Below, piece by piece: positions 44,301-58,300 of a stretch of DNA of 64,000 nucleotides (the first letter of the stretch is position 1; every line of letters starts with the position of its first letter). Made by a program: the position numbers and the translations under genes. The notes below the pieces were generated by a model. The model made no database searches, was not told where the DNA came from, and saw nothing but the letters and a program-made list of their open reading frames with translations. Source of the stretch: Larimichthys crocea (Eukaryota; Chordata; Actinopteri; Sciaenidae); assembly GCF_000972845.2 (NCBI RefSeq), contig NC_040012.1, positions 13,108,636-13,172,635 of the forward strand, given 5' to 3'.

Positions 44301-47300
44301 TTATTGTCTGCACAAAAGACTTACTCCTCAAGGTCCTTTGCCAGCTTGGCGAGGTTCTTAGCATGTTCCTCTGCTGCCTCCACAATGTCCCCCTTGGCTG
44401 CAGCCTTGGAAATCTCATTCACCTTCTTGGTCAAGTCAGTCTTGGCACCATCCATTTGTGCTGCCAGCTGTTCATATTCCTGCAGAGAAGAAGGATGAAG
44501 TTATATCATGAGGGCAGGAAATGCTATTTAACTCACCGCAGAGCACAAAAGGCATTATAATCATGATAAGTACAAGGCATGTTAAGACCTGATGACTCAG
44601 TGTGAGGTCAGAGATGAGTCCATAGCTAGTAGTAATAGTAACATAGCTACAGTGCATCAAAATATTTTGGTTTCTTTGGATGCTGAGATGCAACACAAGA
44701 TATGTTAAGCGTGCAGAGAATATTTTAGATAAAAAGAACATGCAGGCTACAGTTTGTCAAGCGTACCATTTTGCTGTTGGATAGCATTTTCTCCAAATCC
44801 TGTGTTTTCTGCAGCTCATCTTCTGCCATGGCCATCTTGCTCTCGACTACCTTCCGGTCCTTTTTTAAGTCTTCGATGCGTTCCTGCAGGGAGAAAGTAA
44901 ATTTAGAGTACAGCTGTGTAAATACTATGCTATACACTTTGATCTTATAACCATGTCATCATTGCTGTGCTGACATACATAATCCCATGTATAAATATGA
45001 CCGTCATTGCTATTTCTTTCCTAACCATTAACCAACAAGCCCACGTGATTCTTATAACTGATTAACTACTTGTGAGTTAATACCTGCAGATCTCTCAGTG
45101 CCTGAGCATTCAGTCCATTCTGGGTGTTGGCTATTTTCACCAAGTTTGCTGCCTCCTTGATAGCTTTGTCCAGGTCTTTCAGCTTGTCCTCATAATCCTT
45201 CAAAAGGCCCTGAATCTTCTTTGCTGCAGCCTCATTCTGGTCACACTGCTTACTTACATTAGTTTTGATGTAGTCTAGCACTAGAAAACAGAGCAGAATA
45301 GGTGAATGAAAGTGTAATCAGCTGGTGTGCAGTGATGTTTAAATCTTTCGACATCAGAGATTCATGTATCTTACGTTTCTTGGCCTCGTCTCTTTCTTTG
45401 TCAGCAGCTTTCTTTTCAGGGGTGAAGTTCTTATTGTTCATCTCATCCACCATGCGCTGAGCATCTTCTAGCATTTTAGACAGGTTTCCACCAGGTGCTG
45501 GGGTACCACTTCCACTGCCTTCGTTTAGTTGGTCCAGCAGCGCTTCAAACACACACAAAAAAACACTTGTTAAAGCAAATATTTAGGCTCTGACAGTCAG
45601 TGCCCTTAAATTTTATTGGAAACTACTAGACTAAATATAAAGATCAGCTACATATGTTGCTGAACCAAACATAAATGCAGAAAACAGTAGAAAATGGAGA
45701 TTAAGATAGTTAAAAACATGATATTAAGTCACTACAGGATAGAGTTGTGCTGCTTAATTAAAGCTTCCCTTCACCTTGGATTTTCTTGAGAGTGTTTCGA
45801 ATCTCTGAGTCCAGATCTTTAGCCCTCCTGTGGGTTCTTTCAACATCTTCCACAGCCATGTCAGCCTCATTAGCCCTTTCATCTGCCTAAATTAAAAAAA
45901 AAAGCAGACCGACAATACACATTTACACACTTATTACTATATGCTGATATTTTAATAAAATGCCAGGCCTCGTCTCCAGCACTCTACCTTGTCTTTGAGG
46001 GAGCTGATGTCATCTGAGAGATTCTTTGTGTCATCTTTCAGCTGGTTGACTCTAGATTTTTGGGTGTTGATGGTGGTGCTGTATTTGTTGACAAGAATCT
46101 GAAAAAAAACACAGGAAGGTAAATGAAGCTGCACAAAGTCATATTCAGATGAAGTCTAGTGTATCAAGACTTCAGGCTGATAGGGGTCATTTTCAAATCG
46201 TGCTGTGGGAATTATATTTGTGCCTCATGAAGGCACACTCAGATGAAGAAAAAAAATAGATTATAAGATTATAAGAGAACAAGAACCGGCAGGTCGGTGC
46301 GACAAACATCCAATGGCATCTAATGGTGTGGTTTCTAACTTGTGTCGACACACAGGCTGTCAGCCAAATTCAGTGAGATTGTATATCGGCAGGAATCCCA
46401 AATGTTTGAACAAGCACACCCATCCTGTGCCATACTGTTTGTGTGTATGTGTCGGAAACATGTGCAAAGTTCAAATTATAAAAAAAAAAACAATGGATCT
46501 CATTGTGCCTGCGACAATACATTTGGCATCAAGCTTTGGCATCATTTGACTTTTATGTCTACACAGAATCTATGACACTTAAATATCTTTACACGCTCTT
46601 CTTCCTTTTCATCTTCACACCTATCTTCAGCTTTCACACTACGCTGATATCTTTACCTTGGTGTCGTACAGGGCCTGTTCCAGCTTCTTCAGCCTGTCCT
46701 GAGAGGACATGCTGGCATTGGCGTTGTCCAGTTGGCCCTTGATTTTTCCCAGCTCATCATCCAACTTCTCTAGATCGTGTAGTAAAGTCTGGGCACAGTT
46801 ATCACACTCTGGAACACAAAAGAGGATTGGATTAGCAAAGGATCATTCATTGTAAGCTGCATGTCACAATGGCGGACCTCAGTTGTTTTTATCACCTTGG
46901 CAGTTCTCATCAGTGTTTGTGTCGCCTGGCTCCAGTGTGTTCTTGCAAACTAGAGAAAAGCATTTAAATGAAATTTGTGATGATATATAATGTTTTAAAA
47001 ACAGTACAACTCAATTGAGCTAATTAAAAAGTGGATTCATGCATTGTTAAGTTCACAAACTAACCTCCAGTCCTGGGATCACAGTTGTTACCATTGCCAT
47101 TGCAGTTACAAGGCCGACAACTTCCTCCTGGTGTCAGTGGATCACCATAGTAACCAGGAGCACAGCTATGGGAAAGACAAATAAGAGAATAATGACTGAT
47201 AAACTCAGACTCTTCTAAAATACACAATATCTGCATCAGTTTTTCAACATCATTATTTAGCTTGTGTCCACACTCACCTCTCACACTTGTCCCCAGTGTA

Positions 47301-49627
47301 ACCGGCTCTGCATATACACTGGAAGTCTCCAAAGACTTCTCTGCAACCTATTGCAAAACTGCACATTGATAGAAAGATCATGATCGTGAATTTCTGAAAA
47401 TTTTAATTCTTCTATTTAATTATAGTACAGCTGTTTGGACGTGTTTTTTTTTGTTTGTTTGTTTTTCACCCACCTGTTTGTGGCCACGCTGAATGGGCAG
47501 GGGCAAACTCTGCATGTCCTCTGAGCCGCGTTGCCATAGTAACCTTCCTTACAGCGTTCACATCGATCCCCAGCTGTGTTGTACTGACAGTTCTGAAAAT
47601 GATATAATGTATTCATTAAACCACTTGTAAACCATATGTGAAGAATGAAGCGAGCGAACAAGCAAAAATACCAAACAGGGAATGTATAAAAAAAACAAAA
47701 CTCAGCTACTGAGTGTGCACTGCGGCTTGCTTTTTCACACACAGGCTGTACCAACTCGACCGAACATCAAGTCCTTTATTACACTGAAGCAGGAATGCAA
47801 ACATCTGAAGCCAAAGAGGAAAAGATATTTCCCTGCCAATCAATCAGAGAGAGAGTTTGTTCAGCCTGCTTGTGTCCATTTGGCTTTGAGCTGCTAGGGT
47901 GTGGATCCATGTACTCATTGCACACACACACATACACACACACACAGGCCTGGTCTTGAGTATGTTGCATAACAATCACACAACCAAGATAGCTGAAATT
48001 TGAAGTATGTAAAGAATTATTCCCCCATCAAAGAGAATAATAAGCGAGGGGGGCTTTTGATGCGCTGATATAAAAACCACAAAGCTATGTGCCCACAGAT
48101 GTACCCCAAAGGTGAGAGGTCTAGACTCTGACTAAACTGTGGCTCACACACTGGAGCAGCTGGGCCAGGTGTAGTCACTCTTGGTTTTAGGTTTGTGTGG
48201 GTGTCAGCACTTTAGGCCTGTGGTCATAATGTCATTAATAAGGGTGATGAGTGAGTGTGTTTCTTACCAGGCACCTCCCTGTCTTCTCTTCACATTCATC
48301 AGCCAGGCCGTTGCACTGACAGGGCACACAGCGGCCCAGGAAAGGCCCACTGCCATCTCTGTAGTAACCAGGAGAACATTTCTGGAAAAGAAAAACATAA
48401 AATAAATGATAAATTAAATGGATTTTATGTTATTAGCGCAACTATGATGCTCGAAGGGGCAATATATCTCTAGATAAAATCTGCTATCATCATCATGATA
48501 TCATTTTGGAAATTACTACTGAGAAACATTTAATAGATTAAATAACAGGAGATTCTGTTTTTGGCTAATCCAATGGATTAACAAATTAAATAATAAAAAA
48601 AAGTGTGTTCATTACAATGATGTAAAAATCATGTAAATTATAGTATAAATGTGAATTAAACTCTCAAATCTTTGACCTTCTTCTTCTATTCAAATGTACA
48701 AAACACCAATTATTGCTGCAGTTTGTCAGACAGACTAAACTTTTAAAAGCCCAAACACAGAATCAGTTTTATTTTCCCTAAACAAAGCAGTGTTTCCAGA
48801 GATTTAGCCTTCACAGTGGATGATTAGAAACTACTCCCCCGGACAGGGAGAGTCTGTTTGGTATCAAGAAGTGTGAGAATCTGCCGAGCACAAAGCAATA
48901 AACTTGACCTGAATTGAACGCCATTGCAAATTAATACAGACGAGCTGTAGCGTGCCCTTTGCTTCCAGAGATAAAAGTCCTCAGGTCACCAACAAGCCAC
49001 ACCTGAGACGTTGTGAAATGTAACCTACAGCTACGGTAAAACAACATTCCTTCGACAACAAGATATGTCACATCTTCACTGATTTTTACCTGAATCTGAA
49101 AACCGGCAGAGCTGTCATTAACAGAAGGATAGAGAATTGTCTGTCCTCTGTCATGAACCGAGGGGTAGTGTACCCGTTGGGTACCTTCATCATTCACTGA
49201 TGGATACTCTATCCTCTGAGTTCCCTGGTCGTGAAGTGAAGGGTACTGTATCCTCTGACCCCATCTGTCATGAAGCCTGGCGTAGCGTTGTCGCTCCCCT
49301 CTTTCATAGGGCCTGTGTCCAGCGCAGCAAAGTTCAATAAAAATCCAACATAGCAGGGTCTGCAACAAAACCCCTGTATGCCGCCGTCTATCCACACACG
49401 TATCTGACATTCCTAAAGTTTAGTCTGTGTGAAATAATGCTTCACACTCCTCTGCCTCAGCCTCTTAAACACAAATCCTCACACTCATGCACACGCACAC
49501 AAATAGGACACGCCCCATCTCGTACCTGAGTCAGTCTTGCAGATCAGCATGAGTGTATGCACACAAGTACATACATGCAAGTGTTGACATGCACCCTCTC
49601 AACTTTTTTTCTTTATCTCTCTTGCAA

Positions 49628-49693
<66 letters not shown>

Positions 49694-49860
49694 AGACACA
49701 TTCAGACAGTGAAATGGACAGGAAATCTTCTAAATAGAGAAAAAGAAAATCACAATATTTTAAATGCTGCTGTGTTTACTTAAAGCTACAGAGTGTAGTG
49801 ATAAAGCCTCTACTTGTAAATGCAAGTTGAACATTAAACAGTGGATTAATATTTTCTATA

Positions 49861-49939
<79 letters not shown>

Positions 49940-52355
49940 TTTGTAACCCTGTTTGTGCAAGCCAATGTGACTGAGAGGAAAGTCAGACATCCTCAGACAA
50001 CAAATTCACACCTGAATCACGCTCCTCAAACACACATAACAGACACAACTGGGTGTGTATGCCTGTACTTTCAGACACACGCACTGTGGGTGCACTCAGG
50101 TGAACGCACTCAGGTTTATGAGTAACAGTGTGTTGCTAACTGCCACACCCCATGTGTCAAGGTGAGGCACCTTGTCATACAGCCTCTAGGCACATAAAAC
50201 TTCCTTTCAAACACTCCCAGTGAGATGATGGCTCATGTATACACAGGCAGGTTACCACATCTATGGCAACAGCACGCACTCAAACATTTCAAACTTTTCT
50301 TGCTATTACCGTTTCTCGCCATGAATAAAATGATCTCCTACATAAAAAAAAAAATCTCTTTTAATCAGTGGTTTCTCCATTCTCTTTCTTATTAGCTTTT
50401 GTGGGCTGCAATCATGTACAAACAAATCAGATATAAGACACACAAACACACTCAGTCAAGTCAGTGCCATTCCCAGGATGAAAAAGAATTCAAGTAAAGC
50501 TTTTCCTTAGCAACTACATCAGGATTGTTTGCTCTACATTTCTGTGAGCTGTAGCTACGCCAGTGATTATGGCTGTATAATCACGAATATTATGTCTGCA
50601 TGATTGTGCATCACATCCCAGCCTGGGGCTACACAATTTGGCTGTTCGTCTCTCTGGATGGTATTTTCCAGTGCGTTCCTTAGATGATGAATTTTTCCTT
50701 TACAAAAAGGGTGTGGTGCTTTGTTCAGGCGTGTCTAGACACCCTAAAAATATGAGGAGGAGGTCCAGATTCTCAAACATGACAAGATGCCTTTTCATTC
50801 AACACCTTGCGTCACTCTGCTTGTTAGCTCCACTGCTTCTCAGACCTGACAAAATGACTCTAATCCCACCATATTTTCTCTTCTCTCACATTTTTTACAC
50901 ATCTTTATGGATACTTTTTTGAAGTCTAAAAGTTTATTTAGTCTGGAAGAGTCAATGAAGCTCTGATTATAAGCTTTTTTTCTAAATCTGTTTGATTTGA
51001 AGAAAGATACACAGGTTTGTGAATATGCTCTTCTAACGTTTATCTACAAACTTTACACCTTAGTTTTATTCAAGAAAAAATAAAAATGAGCAGTAATGAG
51101 GGATATCTGATCGCCTTTGAACCCCTCACCTCACAGGAGTCTCCGGTGTACTGAGGAGGGCAGGAACAATCTTCCACAGTGTTTCCAGGACCACCAGTCC
51201 CTGTATCAGTCGCCCCTTCGAGGCCCACCTCGCCTAAGCTGAGCCGCTGAGTTTGAGTAAAGTACAGGGCTCGGATCCTCAGACCAACCAGACCAGCTAG
51301 GACCATCATCAGCTCCTCTCTGGAGACAGGTCTGTTGGTGATAGCATGGCGCCAGTTTCCCTGCAGACAACAGATCAAATATTTTGTGACCAATGCTAGA
51401 AAATCTGTAAGGGGATACTATCAAAAGTAACAAGTTCATTAGATTTAACAGGATGTAACGCAAGATAAGCATATATGTATATAAAATATATATGTATGTA
51501 TTATATTCTACTTAACACTTGCACGACAAGTGTGAAGTATGAATATTTATGATTGTCTGAGGATGAATCTTAAAGGTTTTAGTAGAATAAAATTTTACAT
51601 ATATCCAAAGAAGAACAAAATCTAATGGCAGACTGCTGCGAACTAAAAAAAAAAAAAATCACATTCATTCACTAGTCCCACTTTCTGTGCATAATTAATT
51701 GCACACAAACTGGGAACTGATGTTTACTTTACCTCCAGGAGCTGGACTCTGCCCTGATACAGCCTGTCTGGAAGTGGGACTTGTGGAGCCATGTGGATCA
51801 GGGTCATATTCCGACCCTAAGGGGGAGATAATGAGATGGATAAATAAACTCTGTTTCTGCCAAAACAAAATAATCAAGGTCTAATAGTAGAAAAACTTAA
51901 AGCACTACGCACAGTCAGCACAACATCAGGTCTTCTGTCCAACAGTGTCATGCCCTCACTGGGAATCCCAAAGGATTTGGACTGGTAGGTGAGGAAACCA
52001 CCATAAGAAGAAACCTAAGACAAAAGGAGAAAGTCCAAATATCTGTTAGCTTATCTAAAAGGACTGCAGACACTATCGAGTCCCTATCTCCTTTGCCCGA
52101 GGACCAAGCTCAGCACCATGGGCGACAGAGCCTTCTGTGCCGCTGAACCTTGCCTATGGACTGCCCTTCCTGACCATCTGAGGGCATCACAGACCCTTGA
52201 AAGTTTTAAAAAAGGACTTAAAAATGTCCTTTTCCACATCATATCGTTTTTAACGTTATTTCTTTTGTTGTGATATACAGTACTTGTTGCTTTGTATGTG
52301 TGTATTGTAGCACTTTGACATTTGCTTCAAATGTAAAGTGCATTATAAATTAAAT

Positions 52356-52386
<31 letters not shown>

Positions 52387-55300
52387 CATGATAGCATTTT
52401 TAAATTCATTTTTTAATTTTTAATATTGCCTTTTATATTGGCGTGATTTTGTAATAAAGTAACCATAACATCTTATCTCTGTATACACTGCATCTGTTTC
52501 TATATTAAAACATACTGAGAACAGTATTCTCGTTGTCATGATGCTCTCTCCATTCTTTGACTCACTCTGTTTCCCAAGTAGGACGATGGTGCCACCCAGT
52601 GTAGAGTCTGAATTGTGGGAGGAAGCTCCTGGATGTCTGCCACCACTGTGTTACTGGCTGTGTTCAGCACAGAGATGACCTCCTCCTGGTCAGGGCTTTC
52701 CAAACGCCAGGCCTGCATCCCAACAAACTAATAACGGGGAATATTTAGGGGTTAAAGTGAAAAATACATCTTAAAACGGCATTATGTTCACAATTCATAG
52801 GTGATAAGTGACTCGGTGGGGTTATAACACACATACTATTATAAATAAGTTAGCTTTACATGAAACAGAGGTGACAGTGTATTAAAGAATGTACCCAGAT
52901 CCCATCACATTCCTGAGCAACATGTTCAGCTTTCAATAAAAACACATTAAACACATAACCAGCCAGAAAGCTCTGCAGGCATAAAATTCCCAAAGGCATT
53001 CACAGACATGCAAAGGCACGAAAAGCAAACACACCTTCCCCCTGCGTTTGCTGGAGCTCTGACACCGGTCAGTTGCTCCGAAGCAGAAGCAACTGGTACA
53101 GCCATGAGGGTTGTAAGGGTCAAAAAAGAAGGAACCTTGCCGACATGTATCACACTTGACACCAGCAACATTTCTCTACAAACACGGCAGCAATAACAGA
53201 GAGACAGTCAGAGAAAGGAGAAAAAAAACAGACAACAACAACAGACAACAAAAACAGATAAAAATGACTAAAGAAACGTTTTTAAATCGGCAATTTGATG
53301 AAATGAACTCACCTTGCAGAGACATCTCCCAGTGTCTGGGTGGCACACGTCTGGTGTGACACCACCTTGCTTACAGTTGCAAGGTATACAGTCAGGGAAG
53401 CGATAATAACCTGGAGCACAGCGATCGCACTGCCTGCCCCCAATCCTCGGCTTGCAACTTCATAAAAATACACGGAGTGTGATTTATAAAACAGTTATAC
53501 GGGGTGCATACATTTATAAAGTCAGATATGTCCAAAAAAGAAGGAAACTAAGATTGATCTTGATGTGTGATCAATATGAAAATAAAGTATAATCACATTT
53601 TATGCATTACTGTACAGTATGTTGCCTTATGTTGCTATTTGTTCTTGTATTAATAGAAACATCAACTGAAGAGCTGGAGAGGATTTTGAGCCTTAGAACA
53701 TACATGACAGAAAAGACAATTTATAACATGACTGGACTGTGAACTAATGCCCTCATTTATCACTTTAAGTGGTTTGGTGTCATGTTTCACTTTCAATGTT
53801 TAGAGGCTGCAGGCCTCACATTCCAGCCTTTTTCATCACTCAAAAATTAGAGCATGAAAGAGAGAACGTATTGGGAAAAGGACAACCATTACTTGTTAAA
53901 TACACTGCAAAGAAATTATACACAGTGGTATATTTGAGCAACTTAAAATGAAGTTACAACTTAACTGTACAGAAGATTACAGTAAAACTAACTAATTAAT
54001 ATAAAATAAACAGAAACGTTGCAGGATATGATTGATTGACCGGTGAAAAAGAGCATTTAAGTCTTTTTCACTGGTCATTAAATAAAAGACAATCTTTATT
54101 TTATATTTGAATTGAATTACTTTTTACTTTTATGTTTCAGACAGGTAAAATTTCATTAACATGGCAATACATGTTTCACATTCATGATTGGTTATATGAT
54201 ACACACCAAACTACATATGTGTAGAACACTGTTCAATTTGCTAATCACACTAATAAACTCTAACTTCCAGTTTTAAAAAGTGCTCAGCCTTGTAAGGTAG
54301 GCGGTTACCACTTACCTGCATTGTCCGGTGATGCGGTCACACTCAGGTCCTGCGTTGGCTTTAATGCCGTTTGGAGAGCACTCGCAGCCTTCGCAGCCAA
54401 GCAAAGGGTGGTAGCTGAAAGTCTGACTCTGACACACATCACAGGCTGGTTTGACTGTCTGAGGAGGGCAGATACACCTTCCTGTCACCTCGTCACACAG
54501 CCGGCGGCCACACTCACATGCTGCAGAAAGTAGACAAATAAATTTAGAGCAGAAAGATAGATTGCATTCTCACCAAAACAGGAAGAAGTAACCATTCACT
54601 CACGTCTGCAGTATGGAAAGCCGTAGTATCCTGTGGCACACTTTGTGCACTGCTGACCGATGACGTGCCGCCTGCAGGGACACTGTCCTCCTACTGGGTC
54701 ACAAATGGACCCTGTGGAGCCAGACTTGTCACAGTTGCAAGGTAGAGCGCCGTCATTATAGGCTGCTGCAAGAGAACGGGCAGAGTCTCTGCAGAACTGT
54801 GAAGAAGCTCTGGGGCTGAAAGGGCAGAAAAATAATTTTTCATATACAGATGTGGTTGTATACTCCATCATCACAGCCAGAGGGCACCATTTCTGTGAAG
54901 TATATTGTAAAAGTGTGAACACAGAAAACAAAGTATCAATATTTCAGAGATAATAAGAGAGAAGAAGAACAAAATCATGTCTGATCACATTGTCAAAGTT
55001 CAATTTCAGCTGAATTTGAGTCCTTGTTTCACACGTGGTGGATACCTACTCAATATAGAAACCTTCTCCTCTGCATTGTTGTATGAAATCTGCAGATTTA
55101 TCCAGCGGTTTCTCTCTTAGGAGATCAGGAGTGTAACTGCTGTCAGGAACCAGCAAGATATAATCCTAAACAGAAGATAAAAATCAAGGCAATTGATGAA
55201 AACAAACACCAGAAACGTTCAGTTAGGTTGGTGTTATGTTGTGCTTATAATGTATTTATCAGTATGATGGAGAGAGTGATAAACAGATAAATGGAGCATT

Positions 55301-58300
55301 TGAAGAGTTTTGGCCACATTCTTCTGCTTGATTTTATCTGAAGATGTAAAAGGAAAGCAGGTGAACAAGAAAGCAAAGCAAAACCCGACCTGCCCCCTCC
55401 TTAAAGAGGTTGGAAGCTTTGCTTTTATAAAGCTGTGTGGGGCTGCCAGGTGGAGTACAGTCCCTTCATTGTTGTTGTTGGGCATATGGCATAACACTGA
55501 GGATAGAGGACCTAAGCATGCCAAGCCCTGAACCTGAACAACTCTAATACAAAACAGACTCCTCAAAGCTGCGTAAAGCTTTACATAGACGAATGGCTTA
55601 TTTATTTATTTGTTTCACAATTCTATTATTCATTTCCCATTTAATTGAGTGGGTTAACATAATTTGGACAGTGTTTGACTGATTGCATAAGCCACTGACC
55701 AGAATAAGCGTCTTCCTAGGTGGCACGATCACAGAGATGGTGGGCTGCTGCCAAGAATTCTGGTCAAAGTCAAGGGCAATGCGATCATCAGCGATCACAA
55801 CCTCTCTACAGCCTGTGACCGCAGGGCAGAAGGATGCATTTATTGAACCTGTAAGACAAGTTAAAGGAGTTAGAGTTGAGACGAGAAATAGAAAAAATGC
55901 CACACAATAATCCATTACTCCTTTAAAGCCATGTAGGGAAGTGTATCTAAGGTCTTTAAGGAAAGAAGGAAGGAAGGAAGGGAGAAAAACAACAACGAAA
56001 GGAAGGAGGAAAGGAAGTGAGGAAGGAAGGAAAAAACAACGAAAGGAAGGAAAAAAACGGCGAAAGAAAGGAAGGAAAAAAACGACGGAAGGAAGGAAGG
56101 AAGGAAGGAAGGAAGGAAAGAAAGGATGGAAGGAAGGAAGGAAGGAAGGAAGGAAGGAAGGAAGGAAGGAAGGAAGGAAAAAAACGATGGAAGGAAGGAA
56201 GGAAGGAAGGAAGTAAGGAAGGAAGGAAGGAAAAAACGGCGAAAGAAAGGAGGGAAGGAAGTAAGTAAGGAAAGAAAAAACGGCGAAAGGAAGGAGGGAA
56301 AAAACAAAGGAAGGAAGAAAGGAAGGAAGGAAGGAAGGAAGGAAGGAAGGAAGGAAGGAAGGAAAAATGGCAAAAGGAAGGAGGGAAGGAAGTAAGGAAG
56401 GAAAAAACAGCGAGGGAAGGAAGGAAAAAAATTACGAAAGGAAAGAGGAAGGAAGGAAGGAAGGAAGGCACACTCAAAATTTCTTTCGAAAGTTTCTAGT
56501 TGTATTTCATTAGACAGGAGTAAGCCTACCACTCACCCTTCCACTCACGTCCTGCGTTCACTCGGACCTCCACGGGGAAGGAGGTATGTTCAGGCTGGTG
56601 ATAATGGACCACAACTACATACCTGCCCGGGAGGGGCACATTGGGAGTGAAACTTATCTCCGTCTGGGAAAAAAGTGAGGAGAAAGTTTAAGCTCCAAAC
56701 TGTCAGTCACGGTGAAATTGAAAATTAATGTCAGGGCAGAGGTTGGTCATTAAATATCTCGAACACCTAGCAGCAGTGTGAAATCCAGAAAAACTCAAAT
56801 TATTCAAAAAGGTTAGGAAGGGCAGAGTTTTTACCTGAGGGAATTTAAGCAGTATTCCATCACTCTGAGGTTCATGGACAGGGAACACCCCGGTCTGTCG
56901 TCTCCATCTGTAATCCTCATTCTCTCCTCGTTGGGGAGAAACAGCTGGTGCTGAAGATAGCTGTCCATCGCGGGCAGCATACAAAATCCAGGCTGAGGCC
57001 GGCTTGTCAAATTGCCTCAGAATGCAGTGCCGACTGTGGAAACATTAAACAGCAACAAGATGTGGTCACCTAAAGCATGTCGATAGTGTTTGAGGTGTTT
57101 GCTGAGTGCTATCTTAACAGAGCAATGTGAGTTGTGGGGAAAACTGTCGCCTGTCAGAGGTTGCAACCAATGAAAATACATTAATCTCCAATAATCCTTT
57201 TTTAAACCATGAAATCCTCTGGTTATCACACAGCCTCGCATCAATGTGCAGAAATGCTGACATCAGGCACTAAATATACACACACTACACAAGAAAAGCT
57301 TTAGTATTACAGGCTAAGTTCTTCCCATTTTCACTCCAATATTTGGTCAAACTCACTTCCCTGAATTTTCCTCTTGGCCAGATTTAGAAATTAAATTGGT
57401 TACACAAACATGTCAATATGTTTCCTACTTTTAATCTCTAGCCCTAAAAAAGATCTTTAATATTCTGTAAATATGGATGCATTGTTTTGTAAAACAGAGA
57501 ATGTGTCAAAAAAACATTTGACCCAAAAAAATCATCATAAAAGCACATAAATACAACAGCAAACATTTCAAATGCTCAGCAGTGCACAAACAAACACAGT
57601 TTGAAGGCATGAACACACAGCGTGAGTCGATTGCATATTAATCCATCGCTGCATATCACGTTTACTTGTGTATTTGTTTTGCTTAATTAACAAAATTCAC
57701 CAAACGATTGTAACTACCTCTTTGTTTACATTTTTTCCCCCTTTTTGCTTCGCCTTTTTGTACATTGTTCAGGGTGAATGACAGGACTCACACTGACAGC
57801 TGGAATCACATGTAAATTTAACGCGTAACGTAGTCATTAGGTGCAAAGTGAGAGTAAAGTTTGACCCATAGTCCAGCCTCAGGTACTGTATATGACCTTG
57901 CCCAGCTGGAGGAATGTGCATAATCACACCTGGAAAACAGATGTGTGTCTCCATACACAACAACACAACAAAGAGGTCTCACCCTGTAGCATTATCTTCT
58001 TAACTGCAGCTTTTTTAAAGGTGACGTACCTGTTTTCAGTGAAGCGGCCATGAGTGGAGACACAGAGCACCTTGGGGTCCACATACTCAATGGAGAACTC
58101 TTCTGCAGGGACTGCATACACTTTATACTACAGAGAGACACAAATGTATATTTAAACTGCAAGTTGCTGTCAAGATATTGAGTTATTATCAAATCAATCA
58201 CTTCTCTCACCAGCAGGAATGTTGCAGTGGAAGTTTGCAGAAGGATCTCTGTCTTGTGAGAAAGCTGCAACATCGTCACCTGATTATTGCTGTCCACTGC

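Noticed and set aside
49553..50125. ORFs consisting of poly-His/Thr or poly-Cys/Val
   Set aside because: Translation of CA and TG microsatellites, not genes.
55915..56532. Long ORFs on both strands rich in Phe/Leu/Pro/Ser or Lys/Glu/Gly/Arg
   Set aside because: They are translations of the GGAA/TTCC array. Open frames arise because the repeat lacks stop codons. No domain or splice context supports a gene.
58030..58127. Shorter version of the LAMA3 exon ending at the GTACGT donor
   Set aside because: Gives phase 2, which puts the next exon ([20 protein letters not shown]) out of frame; the longer exon to 57983 gives the matching phase 1.
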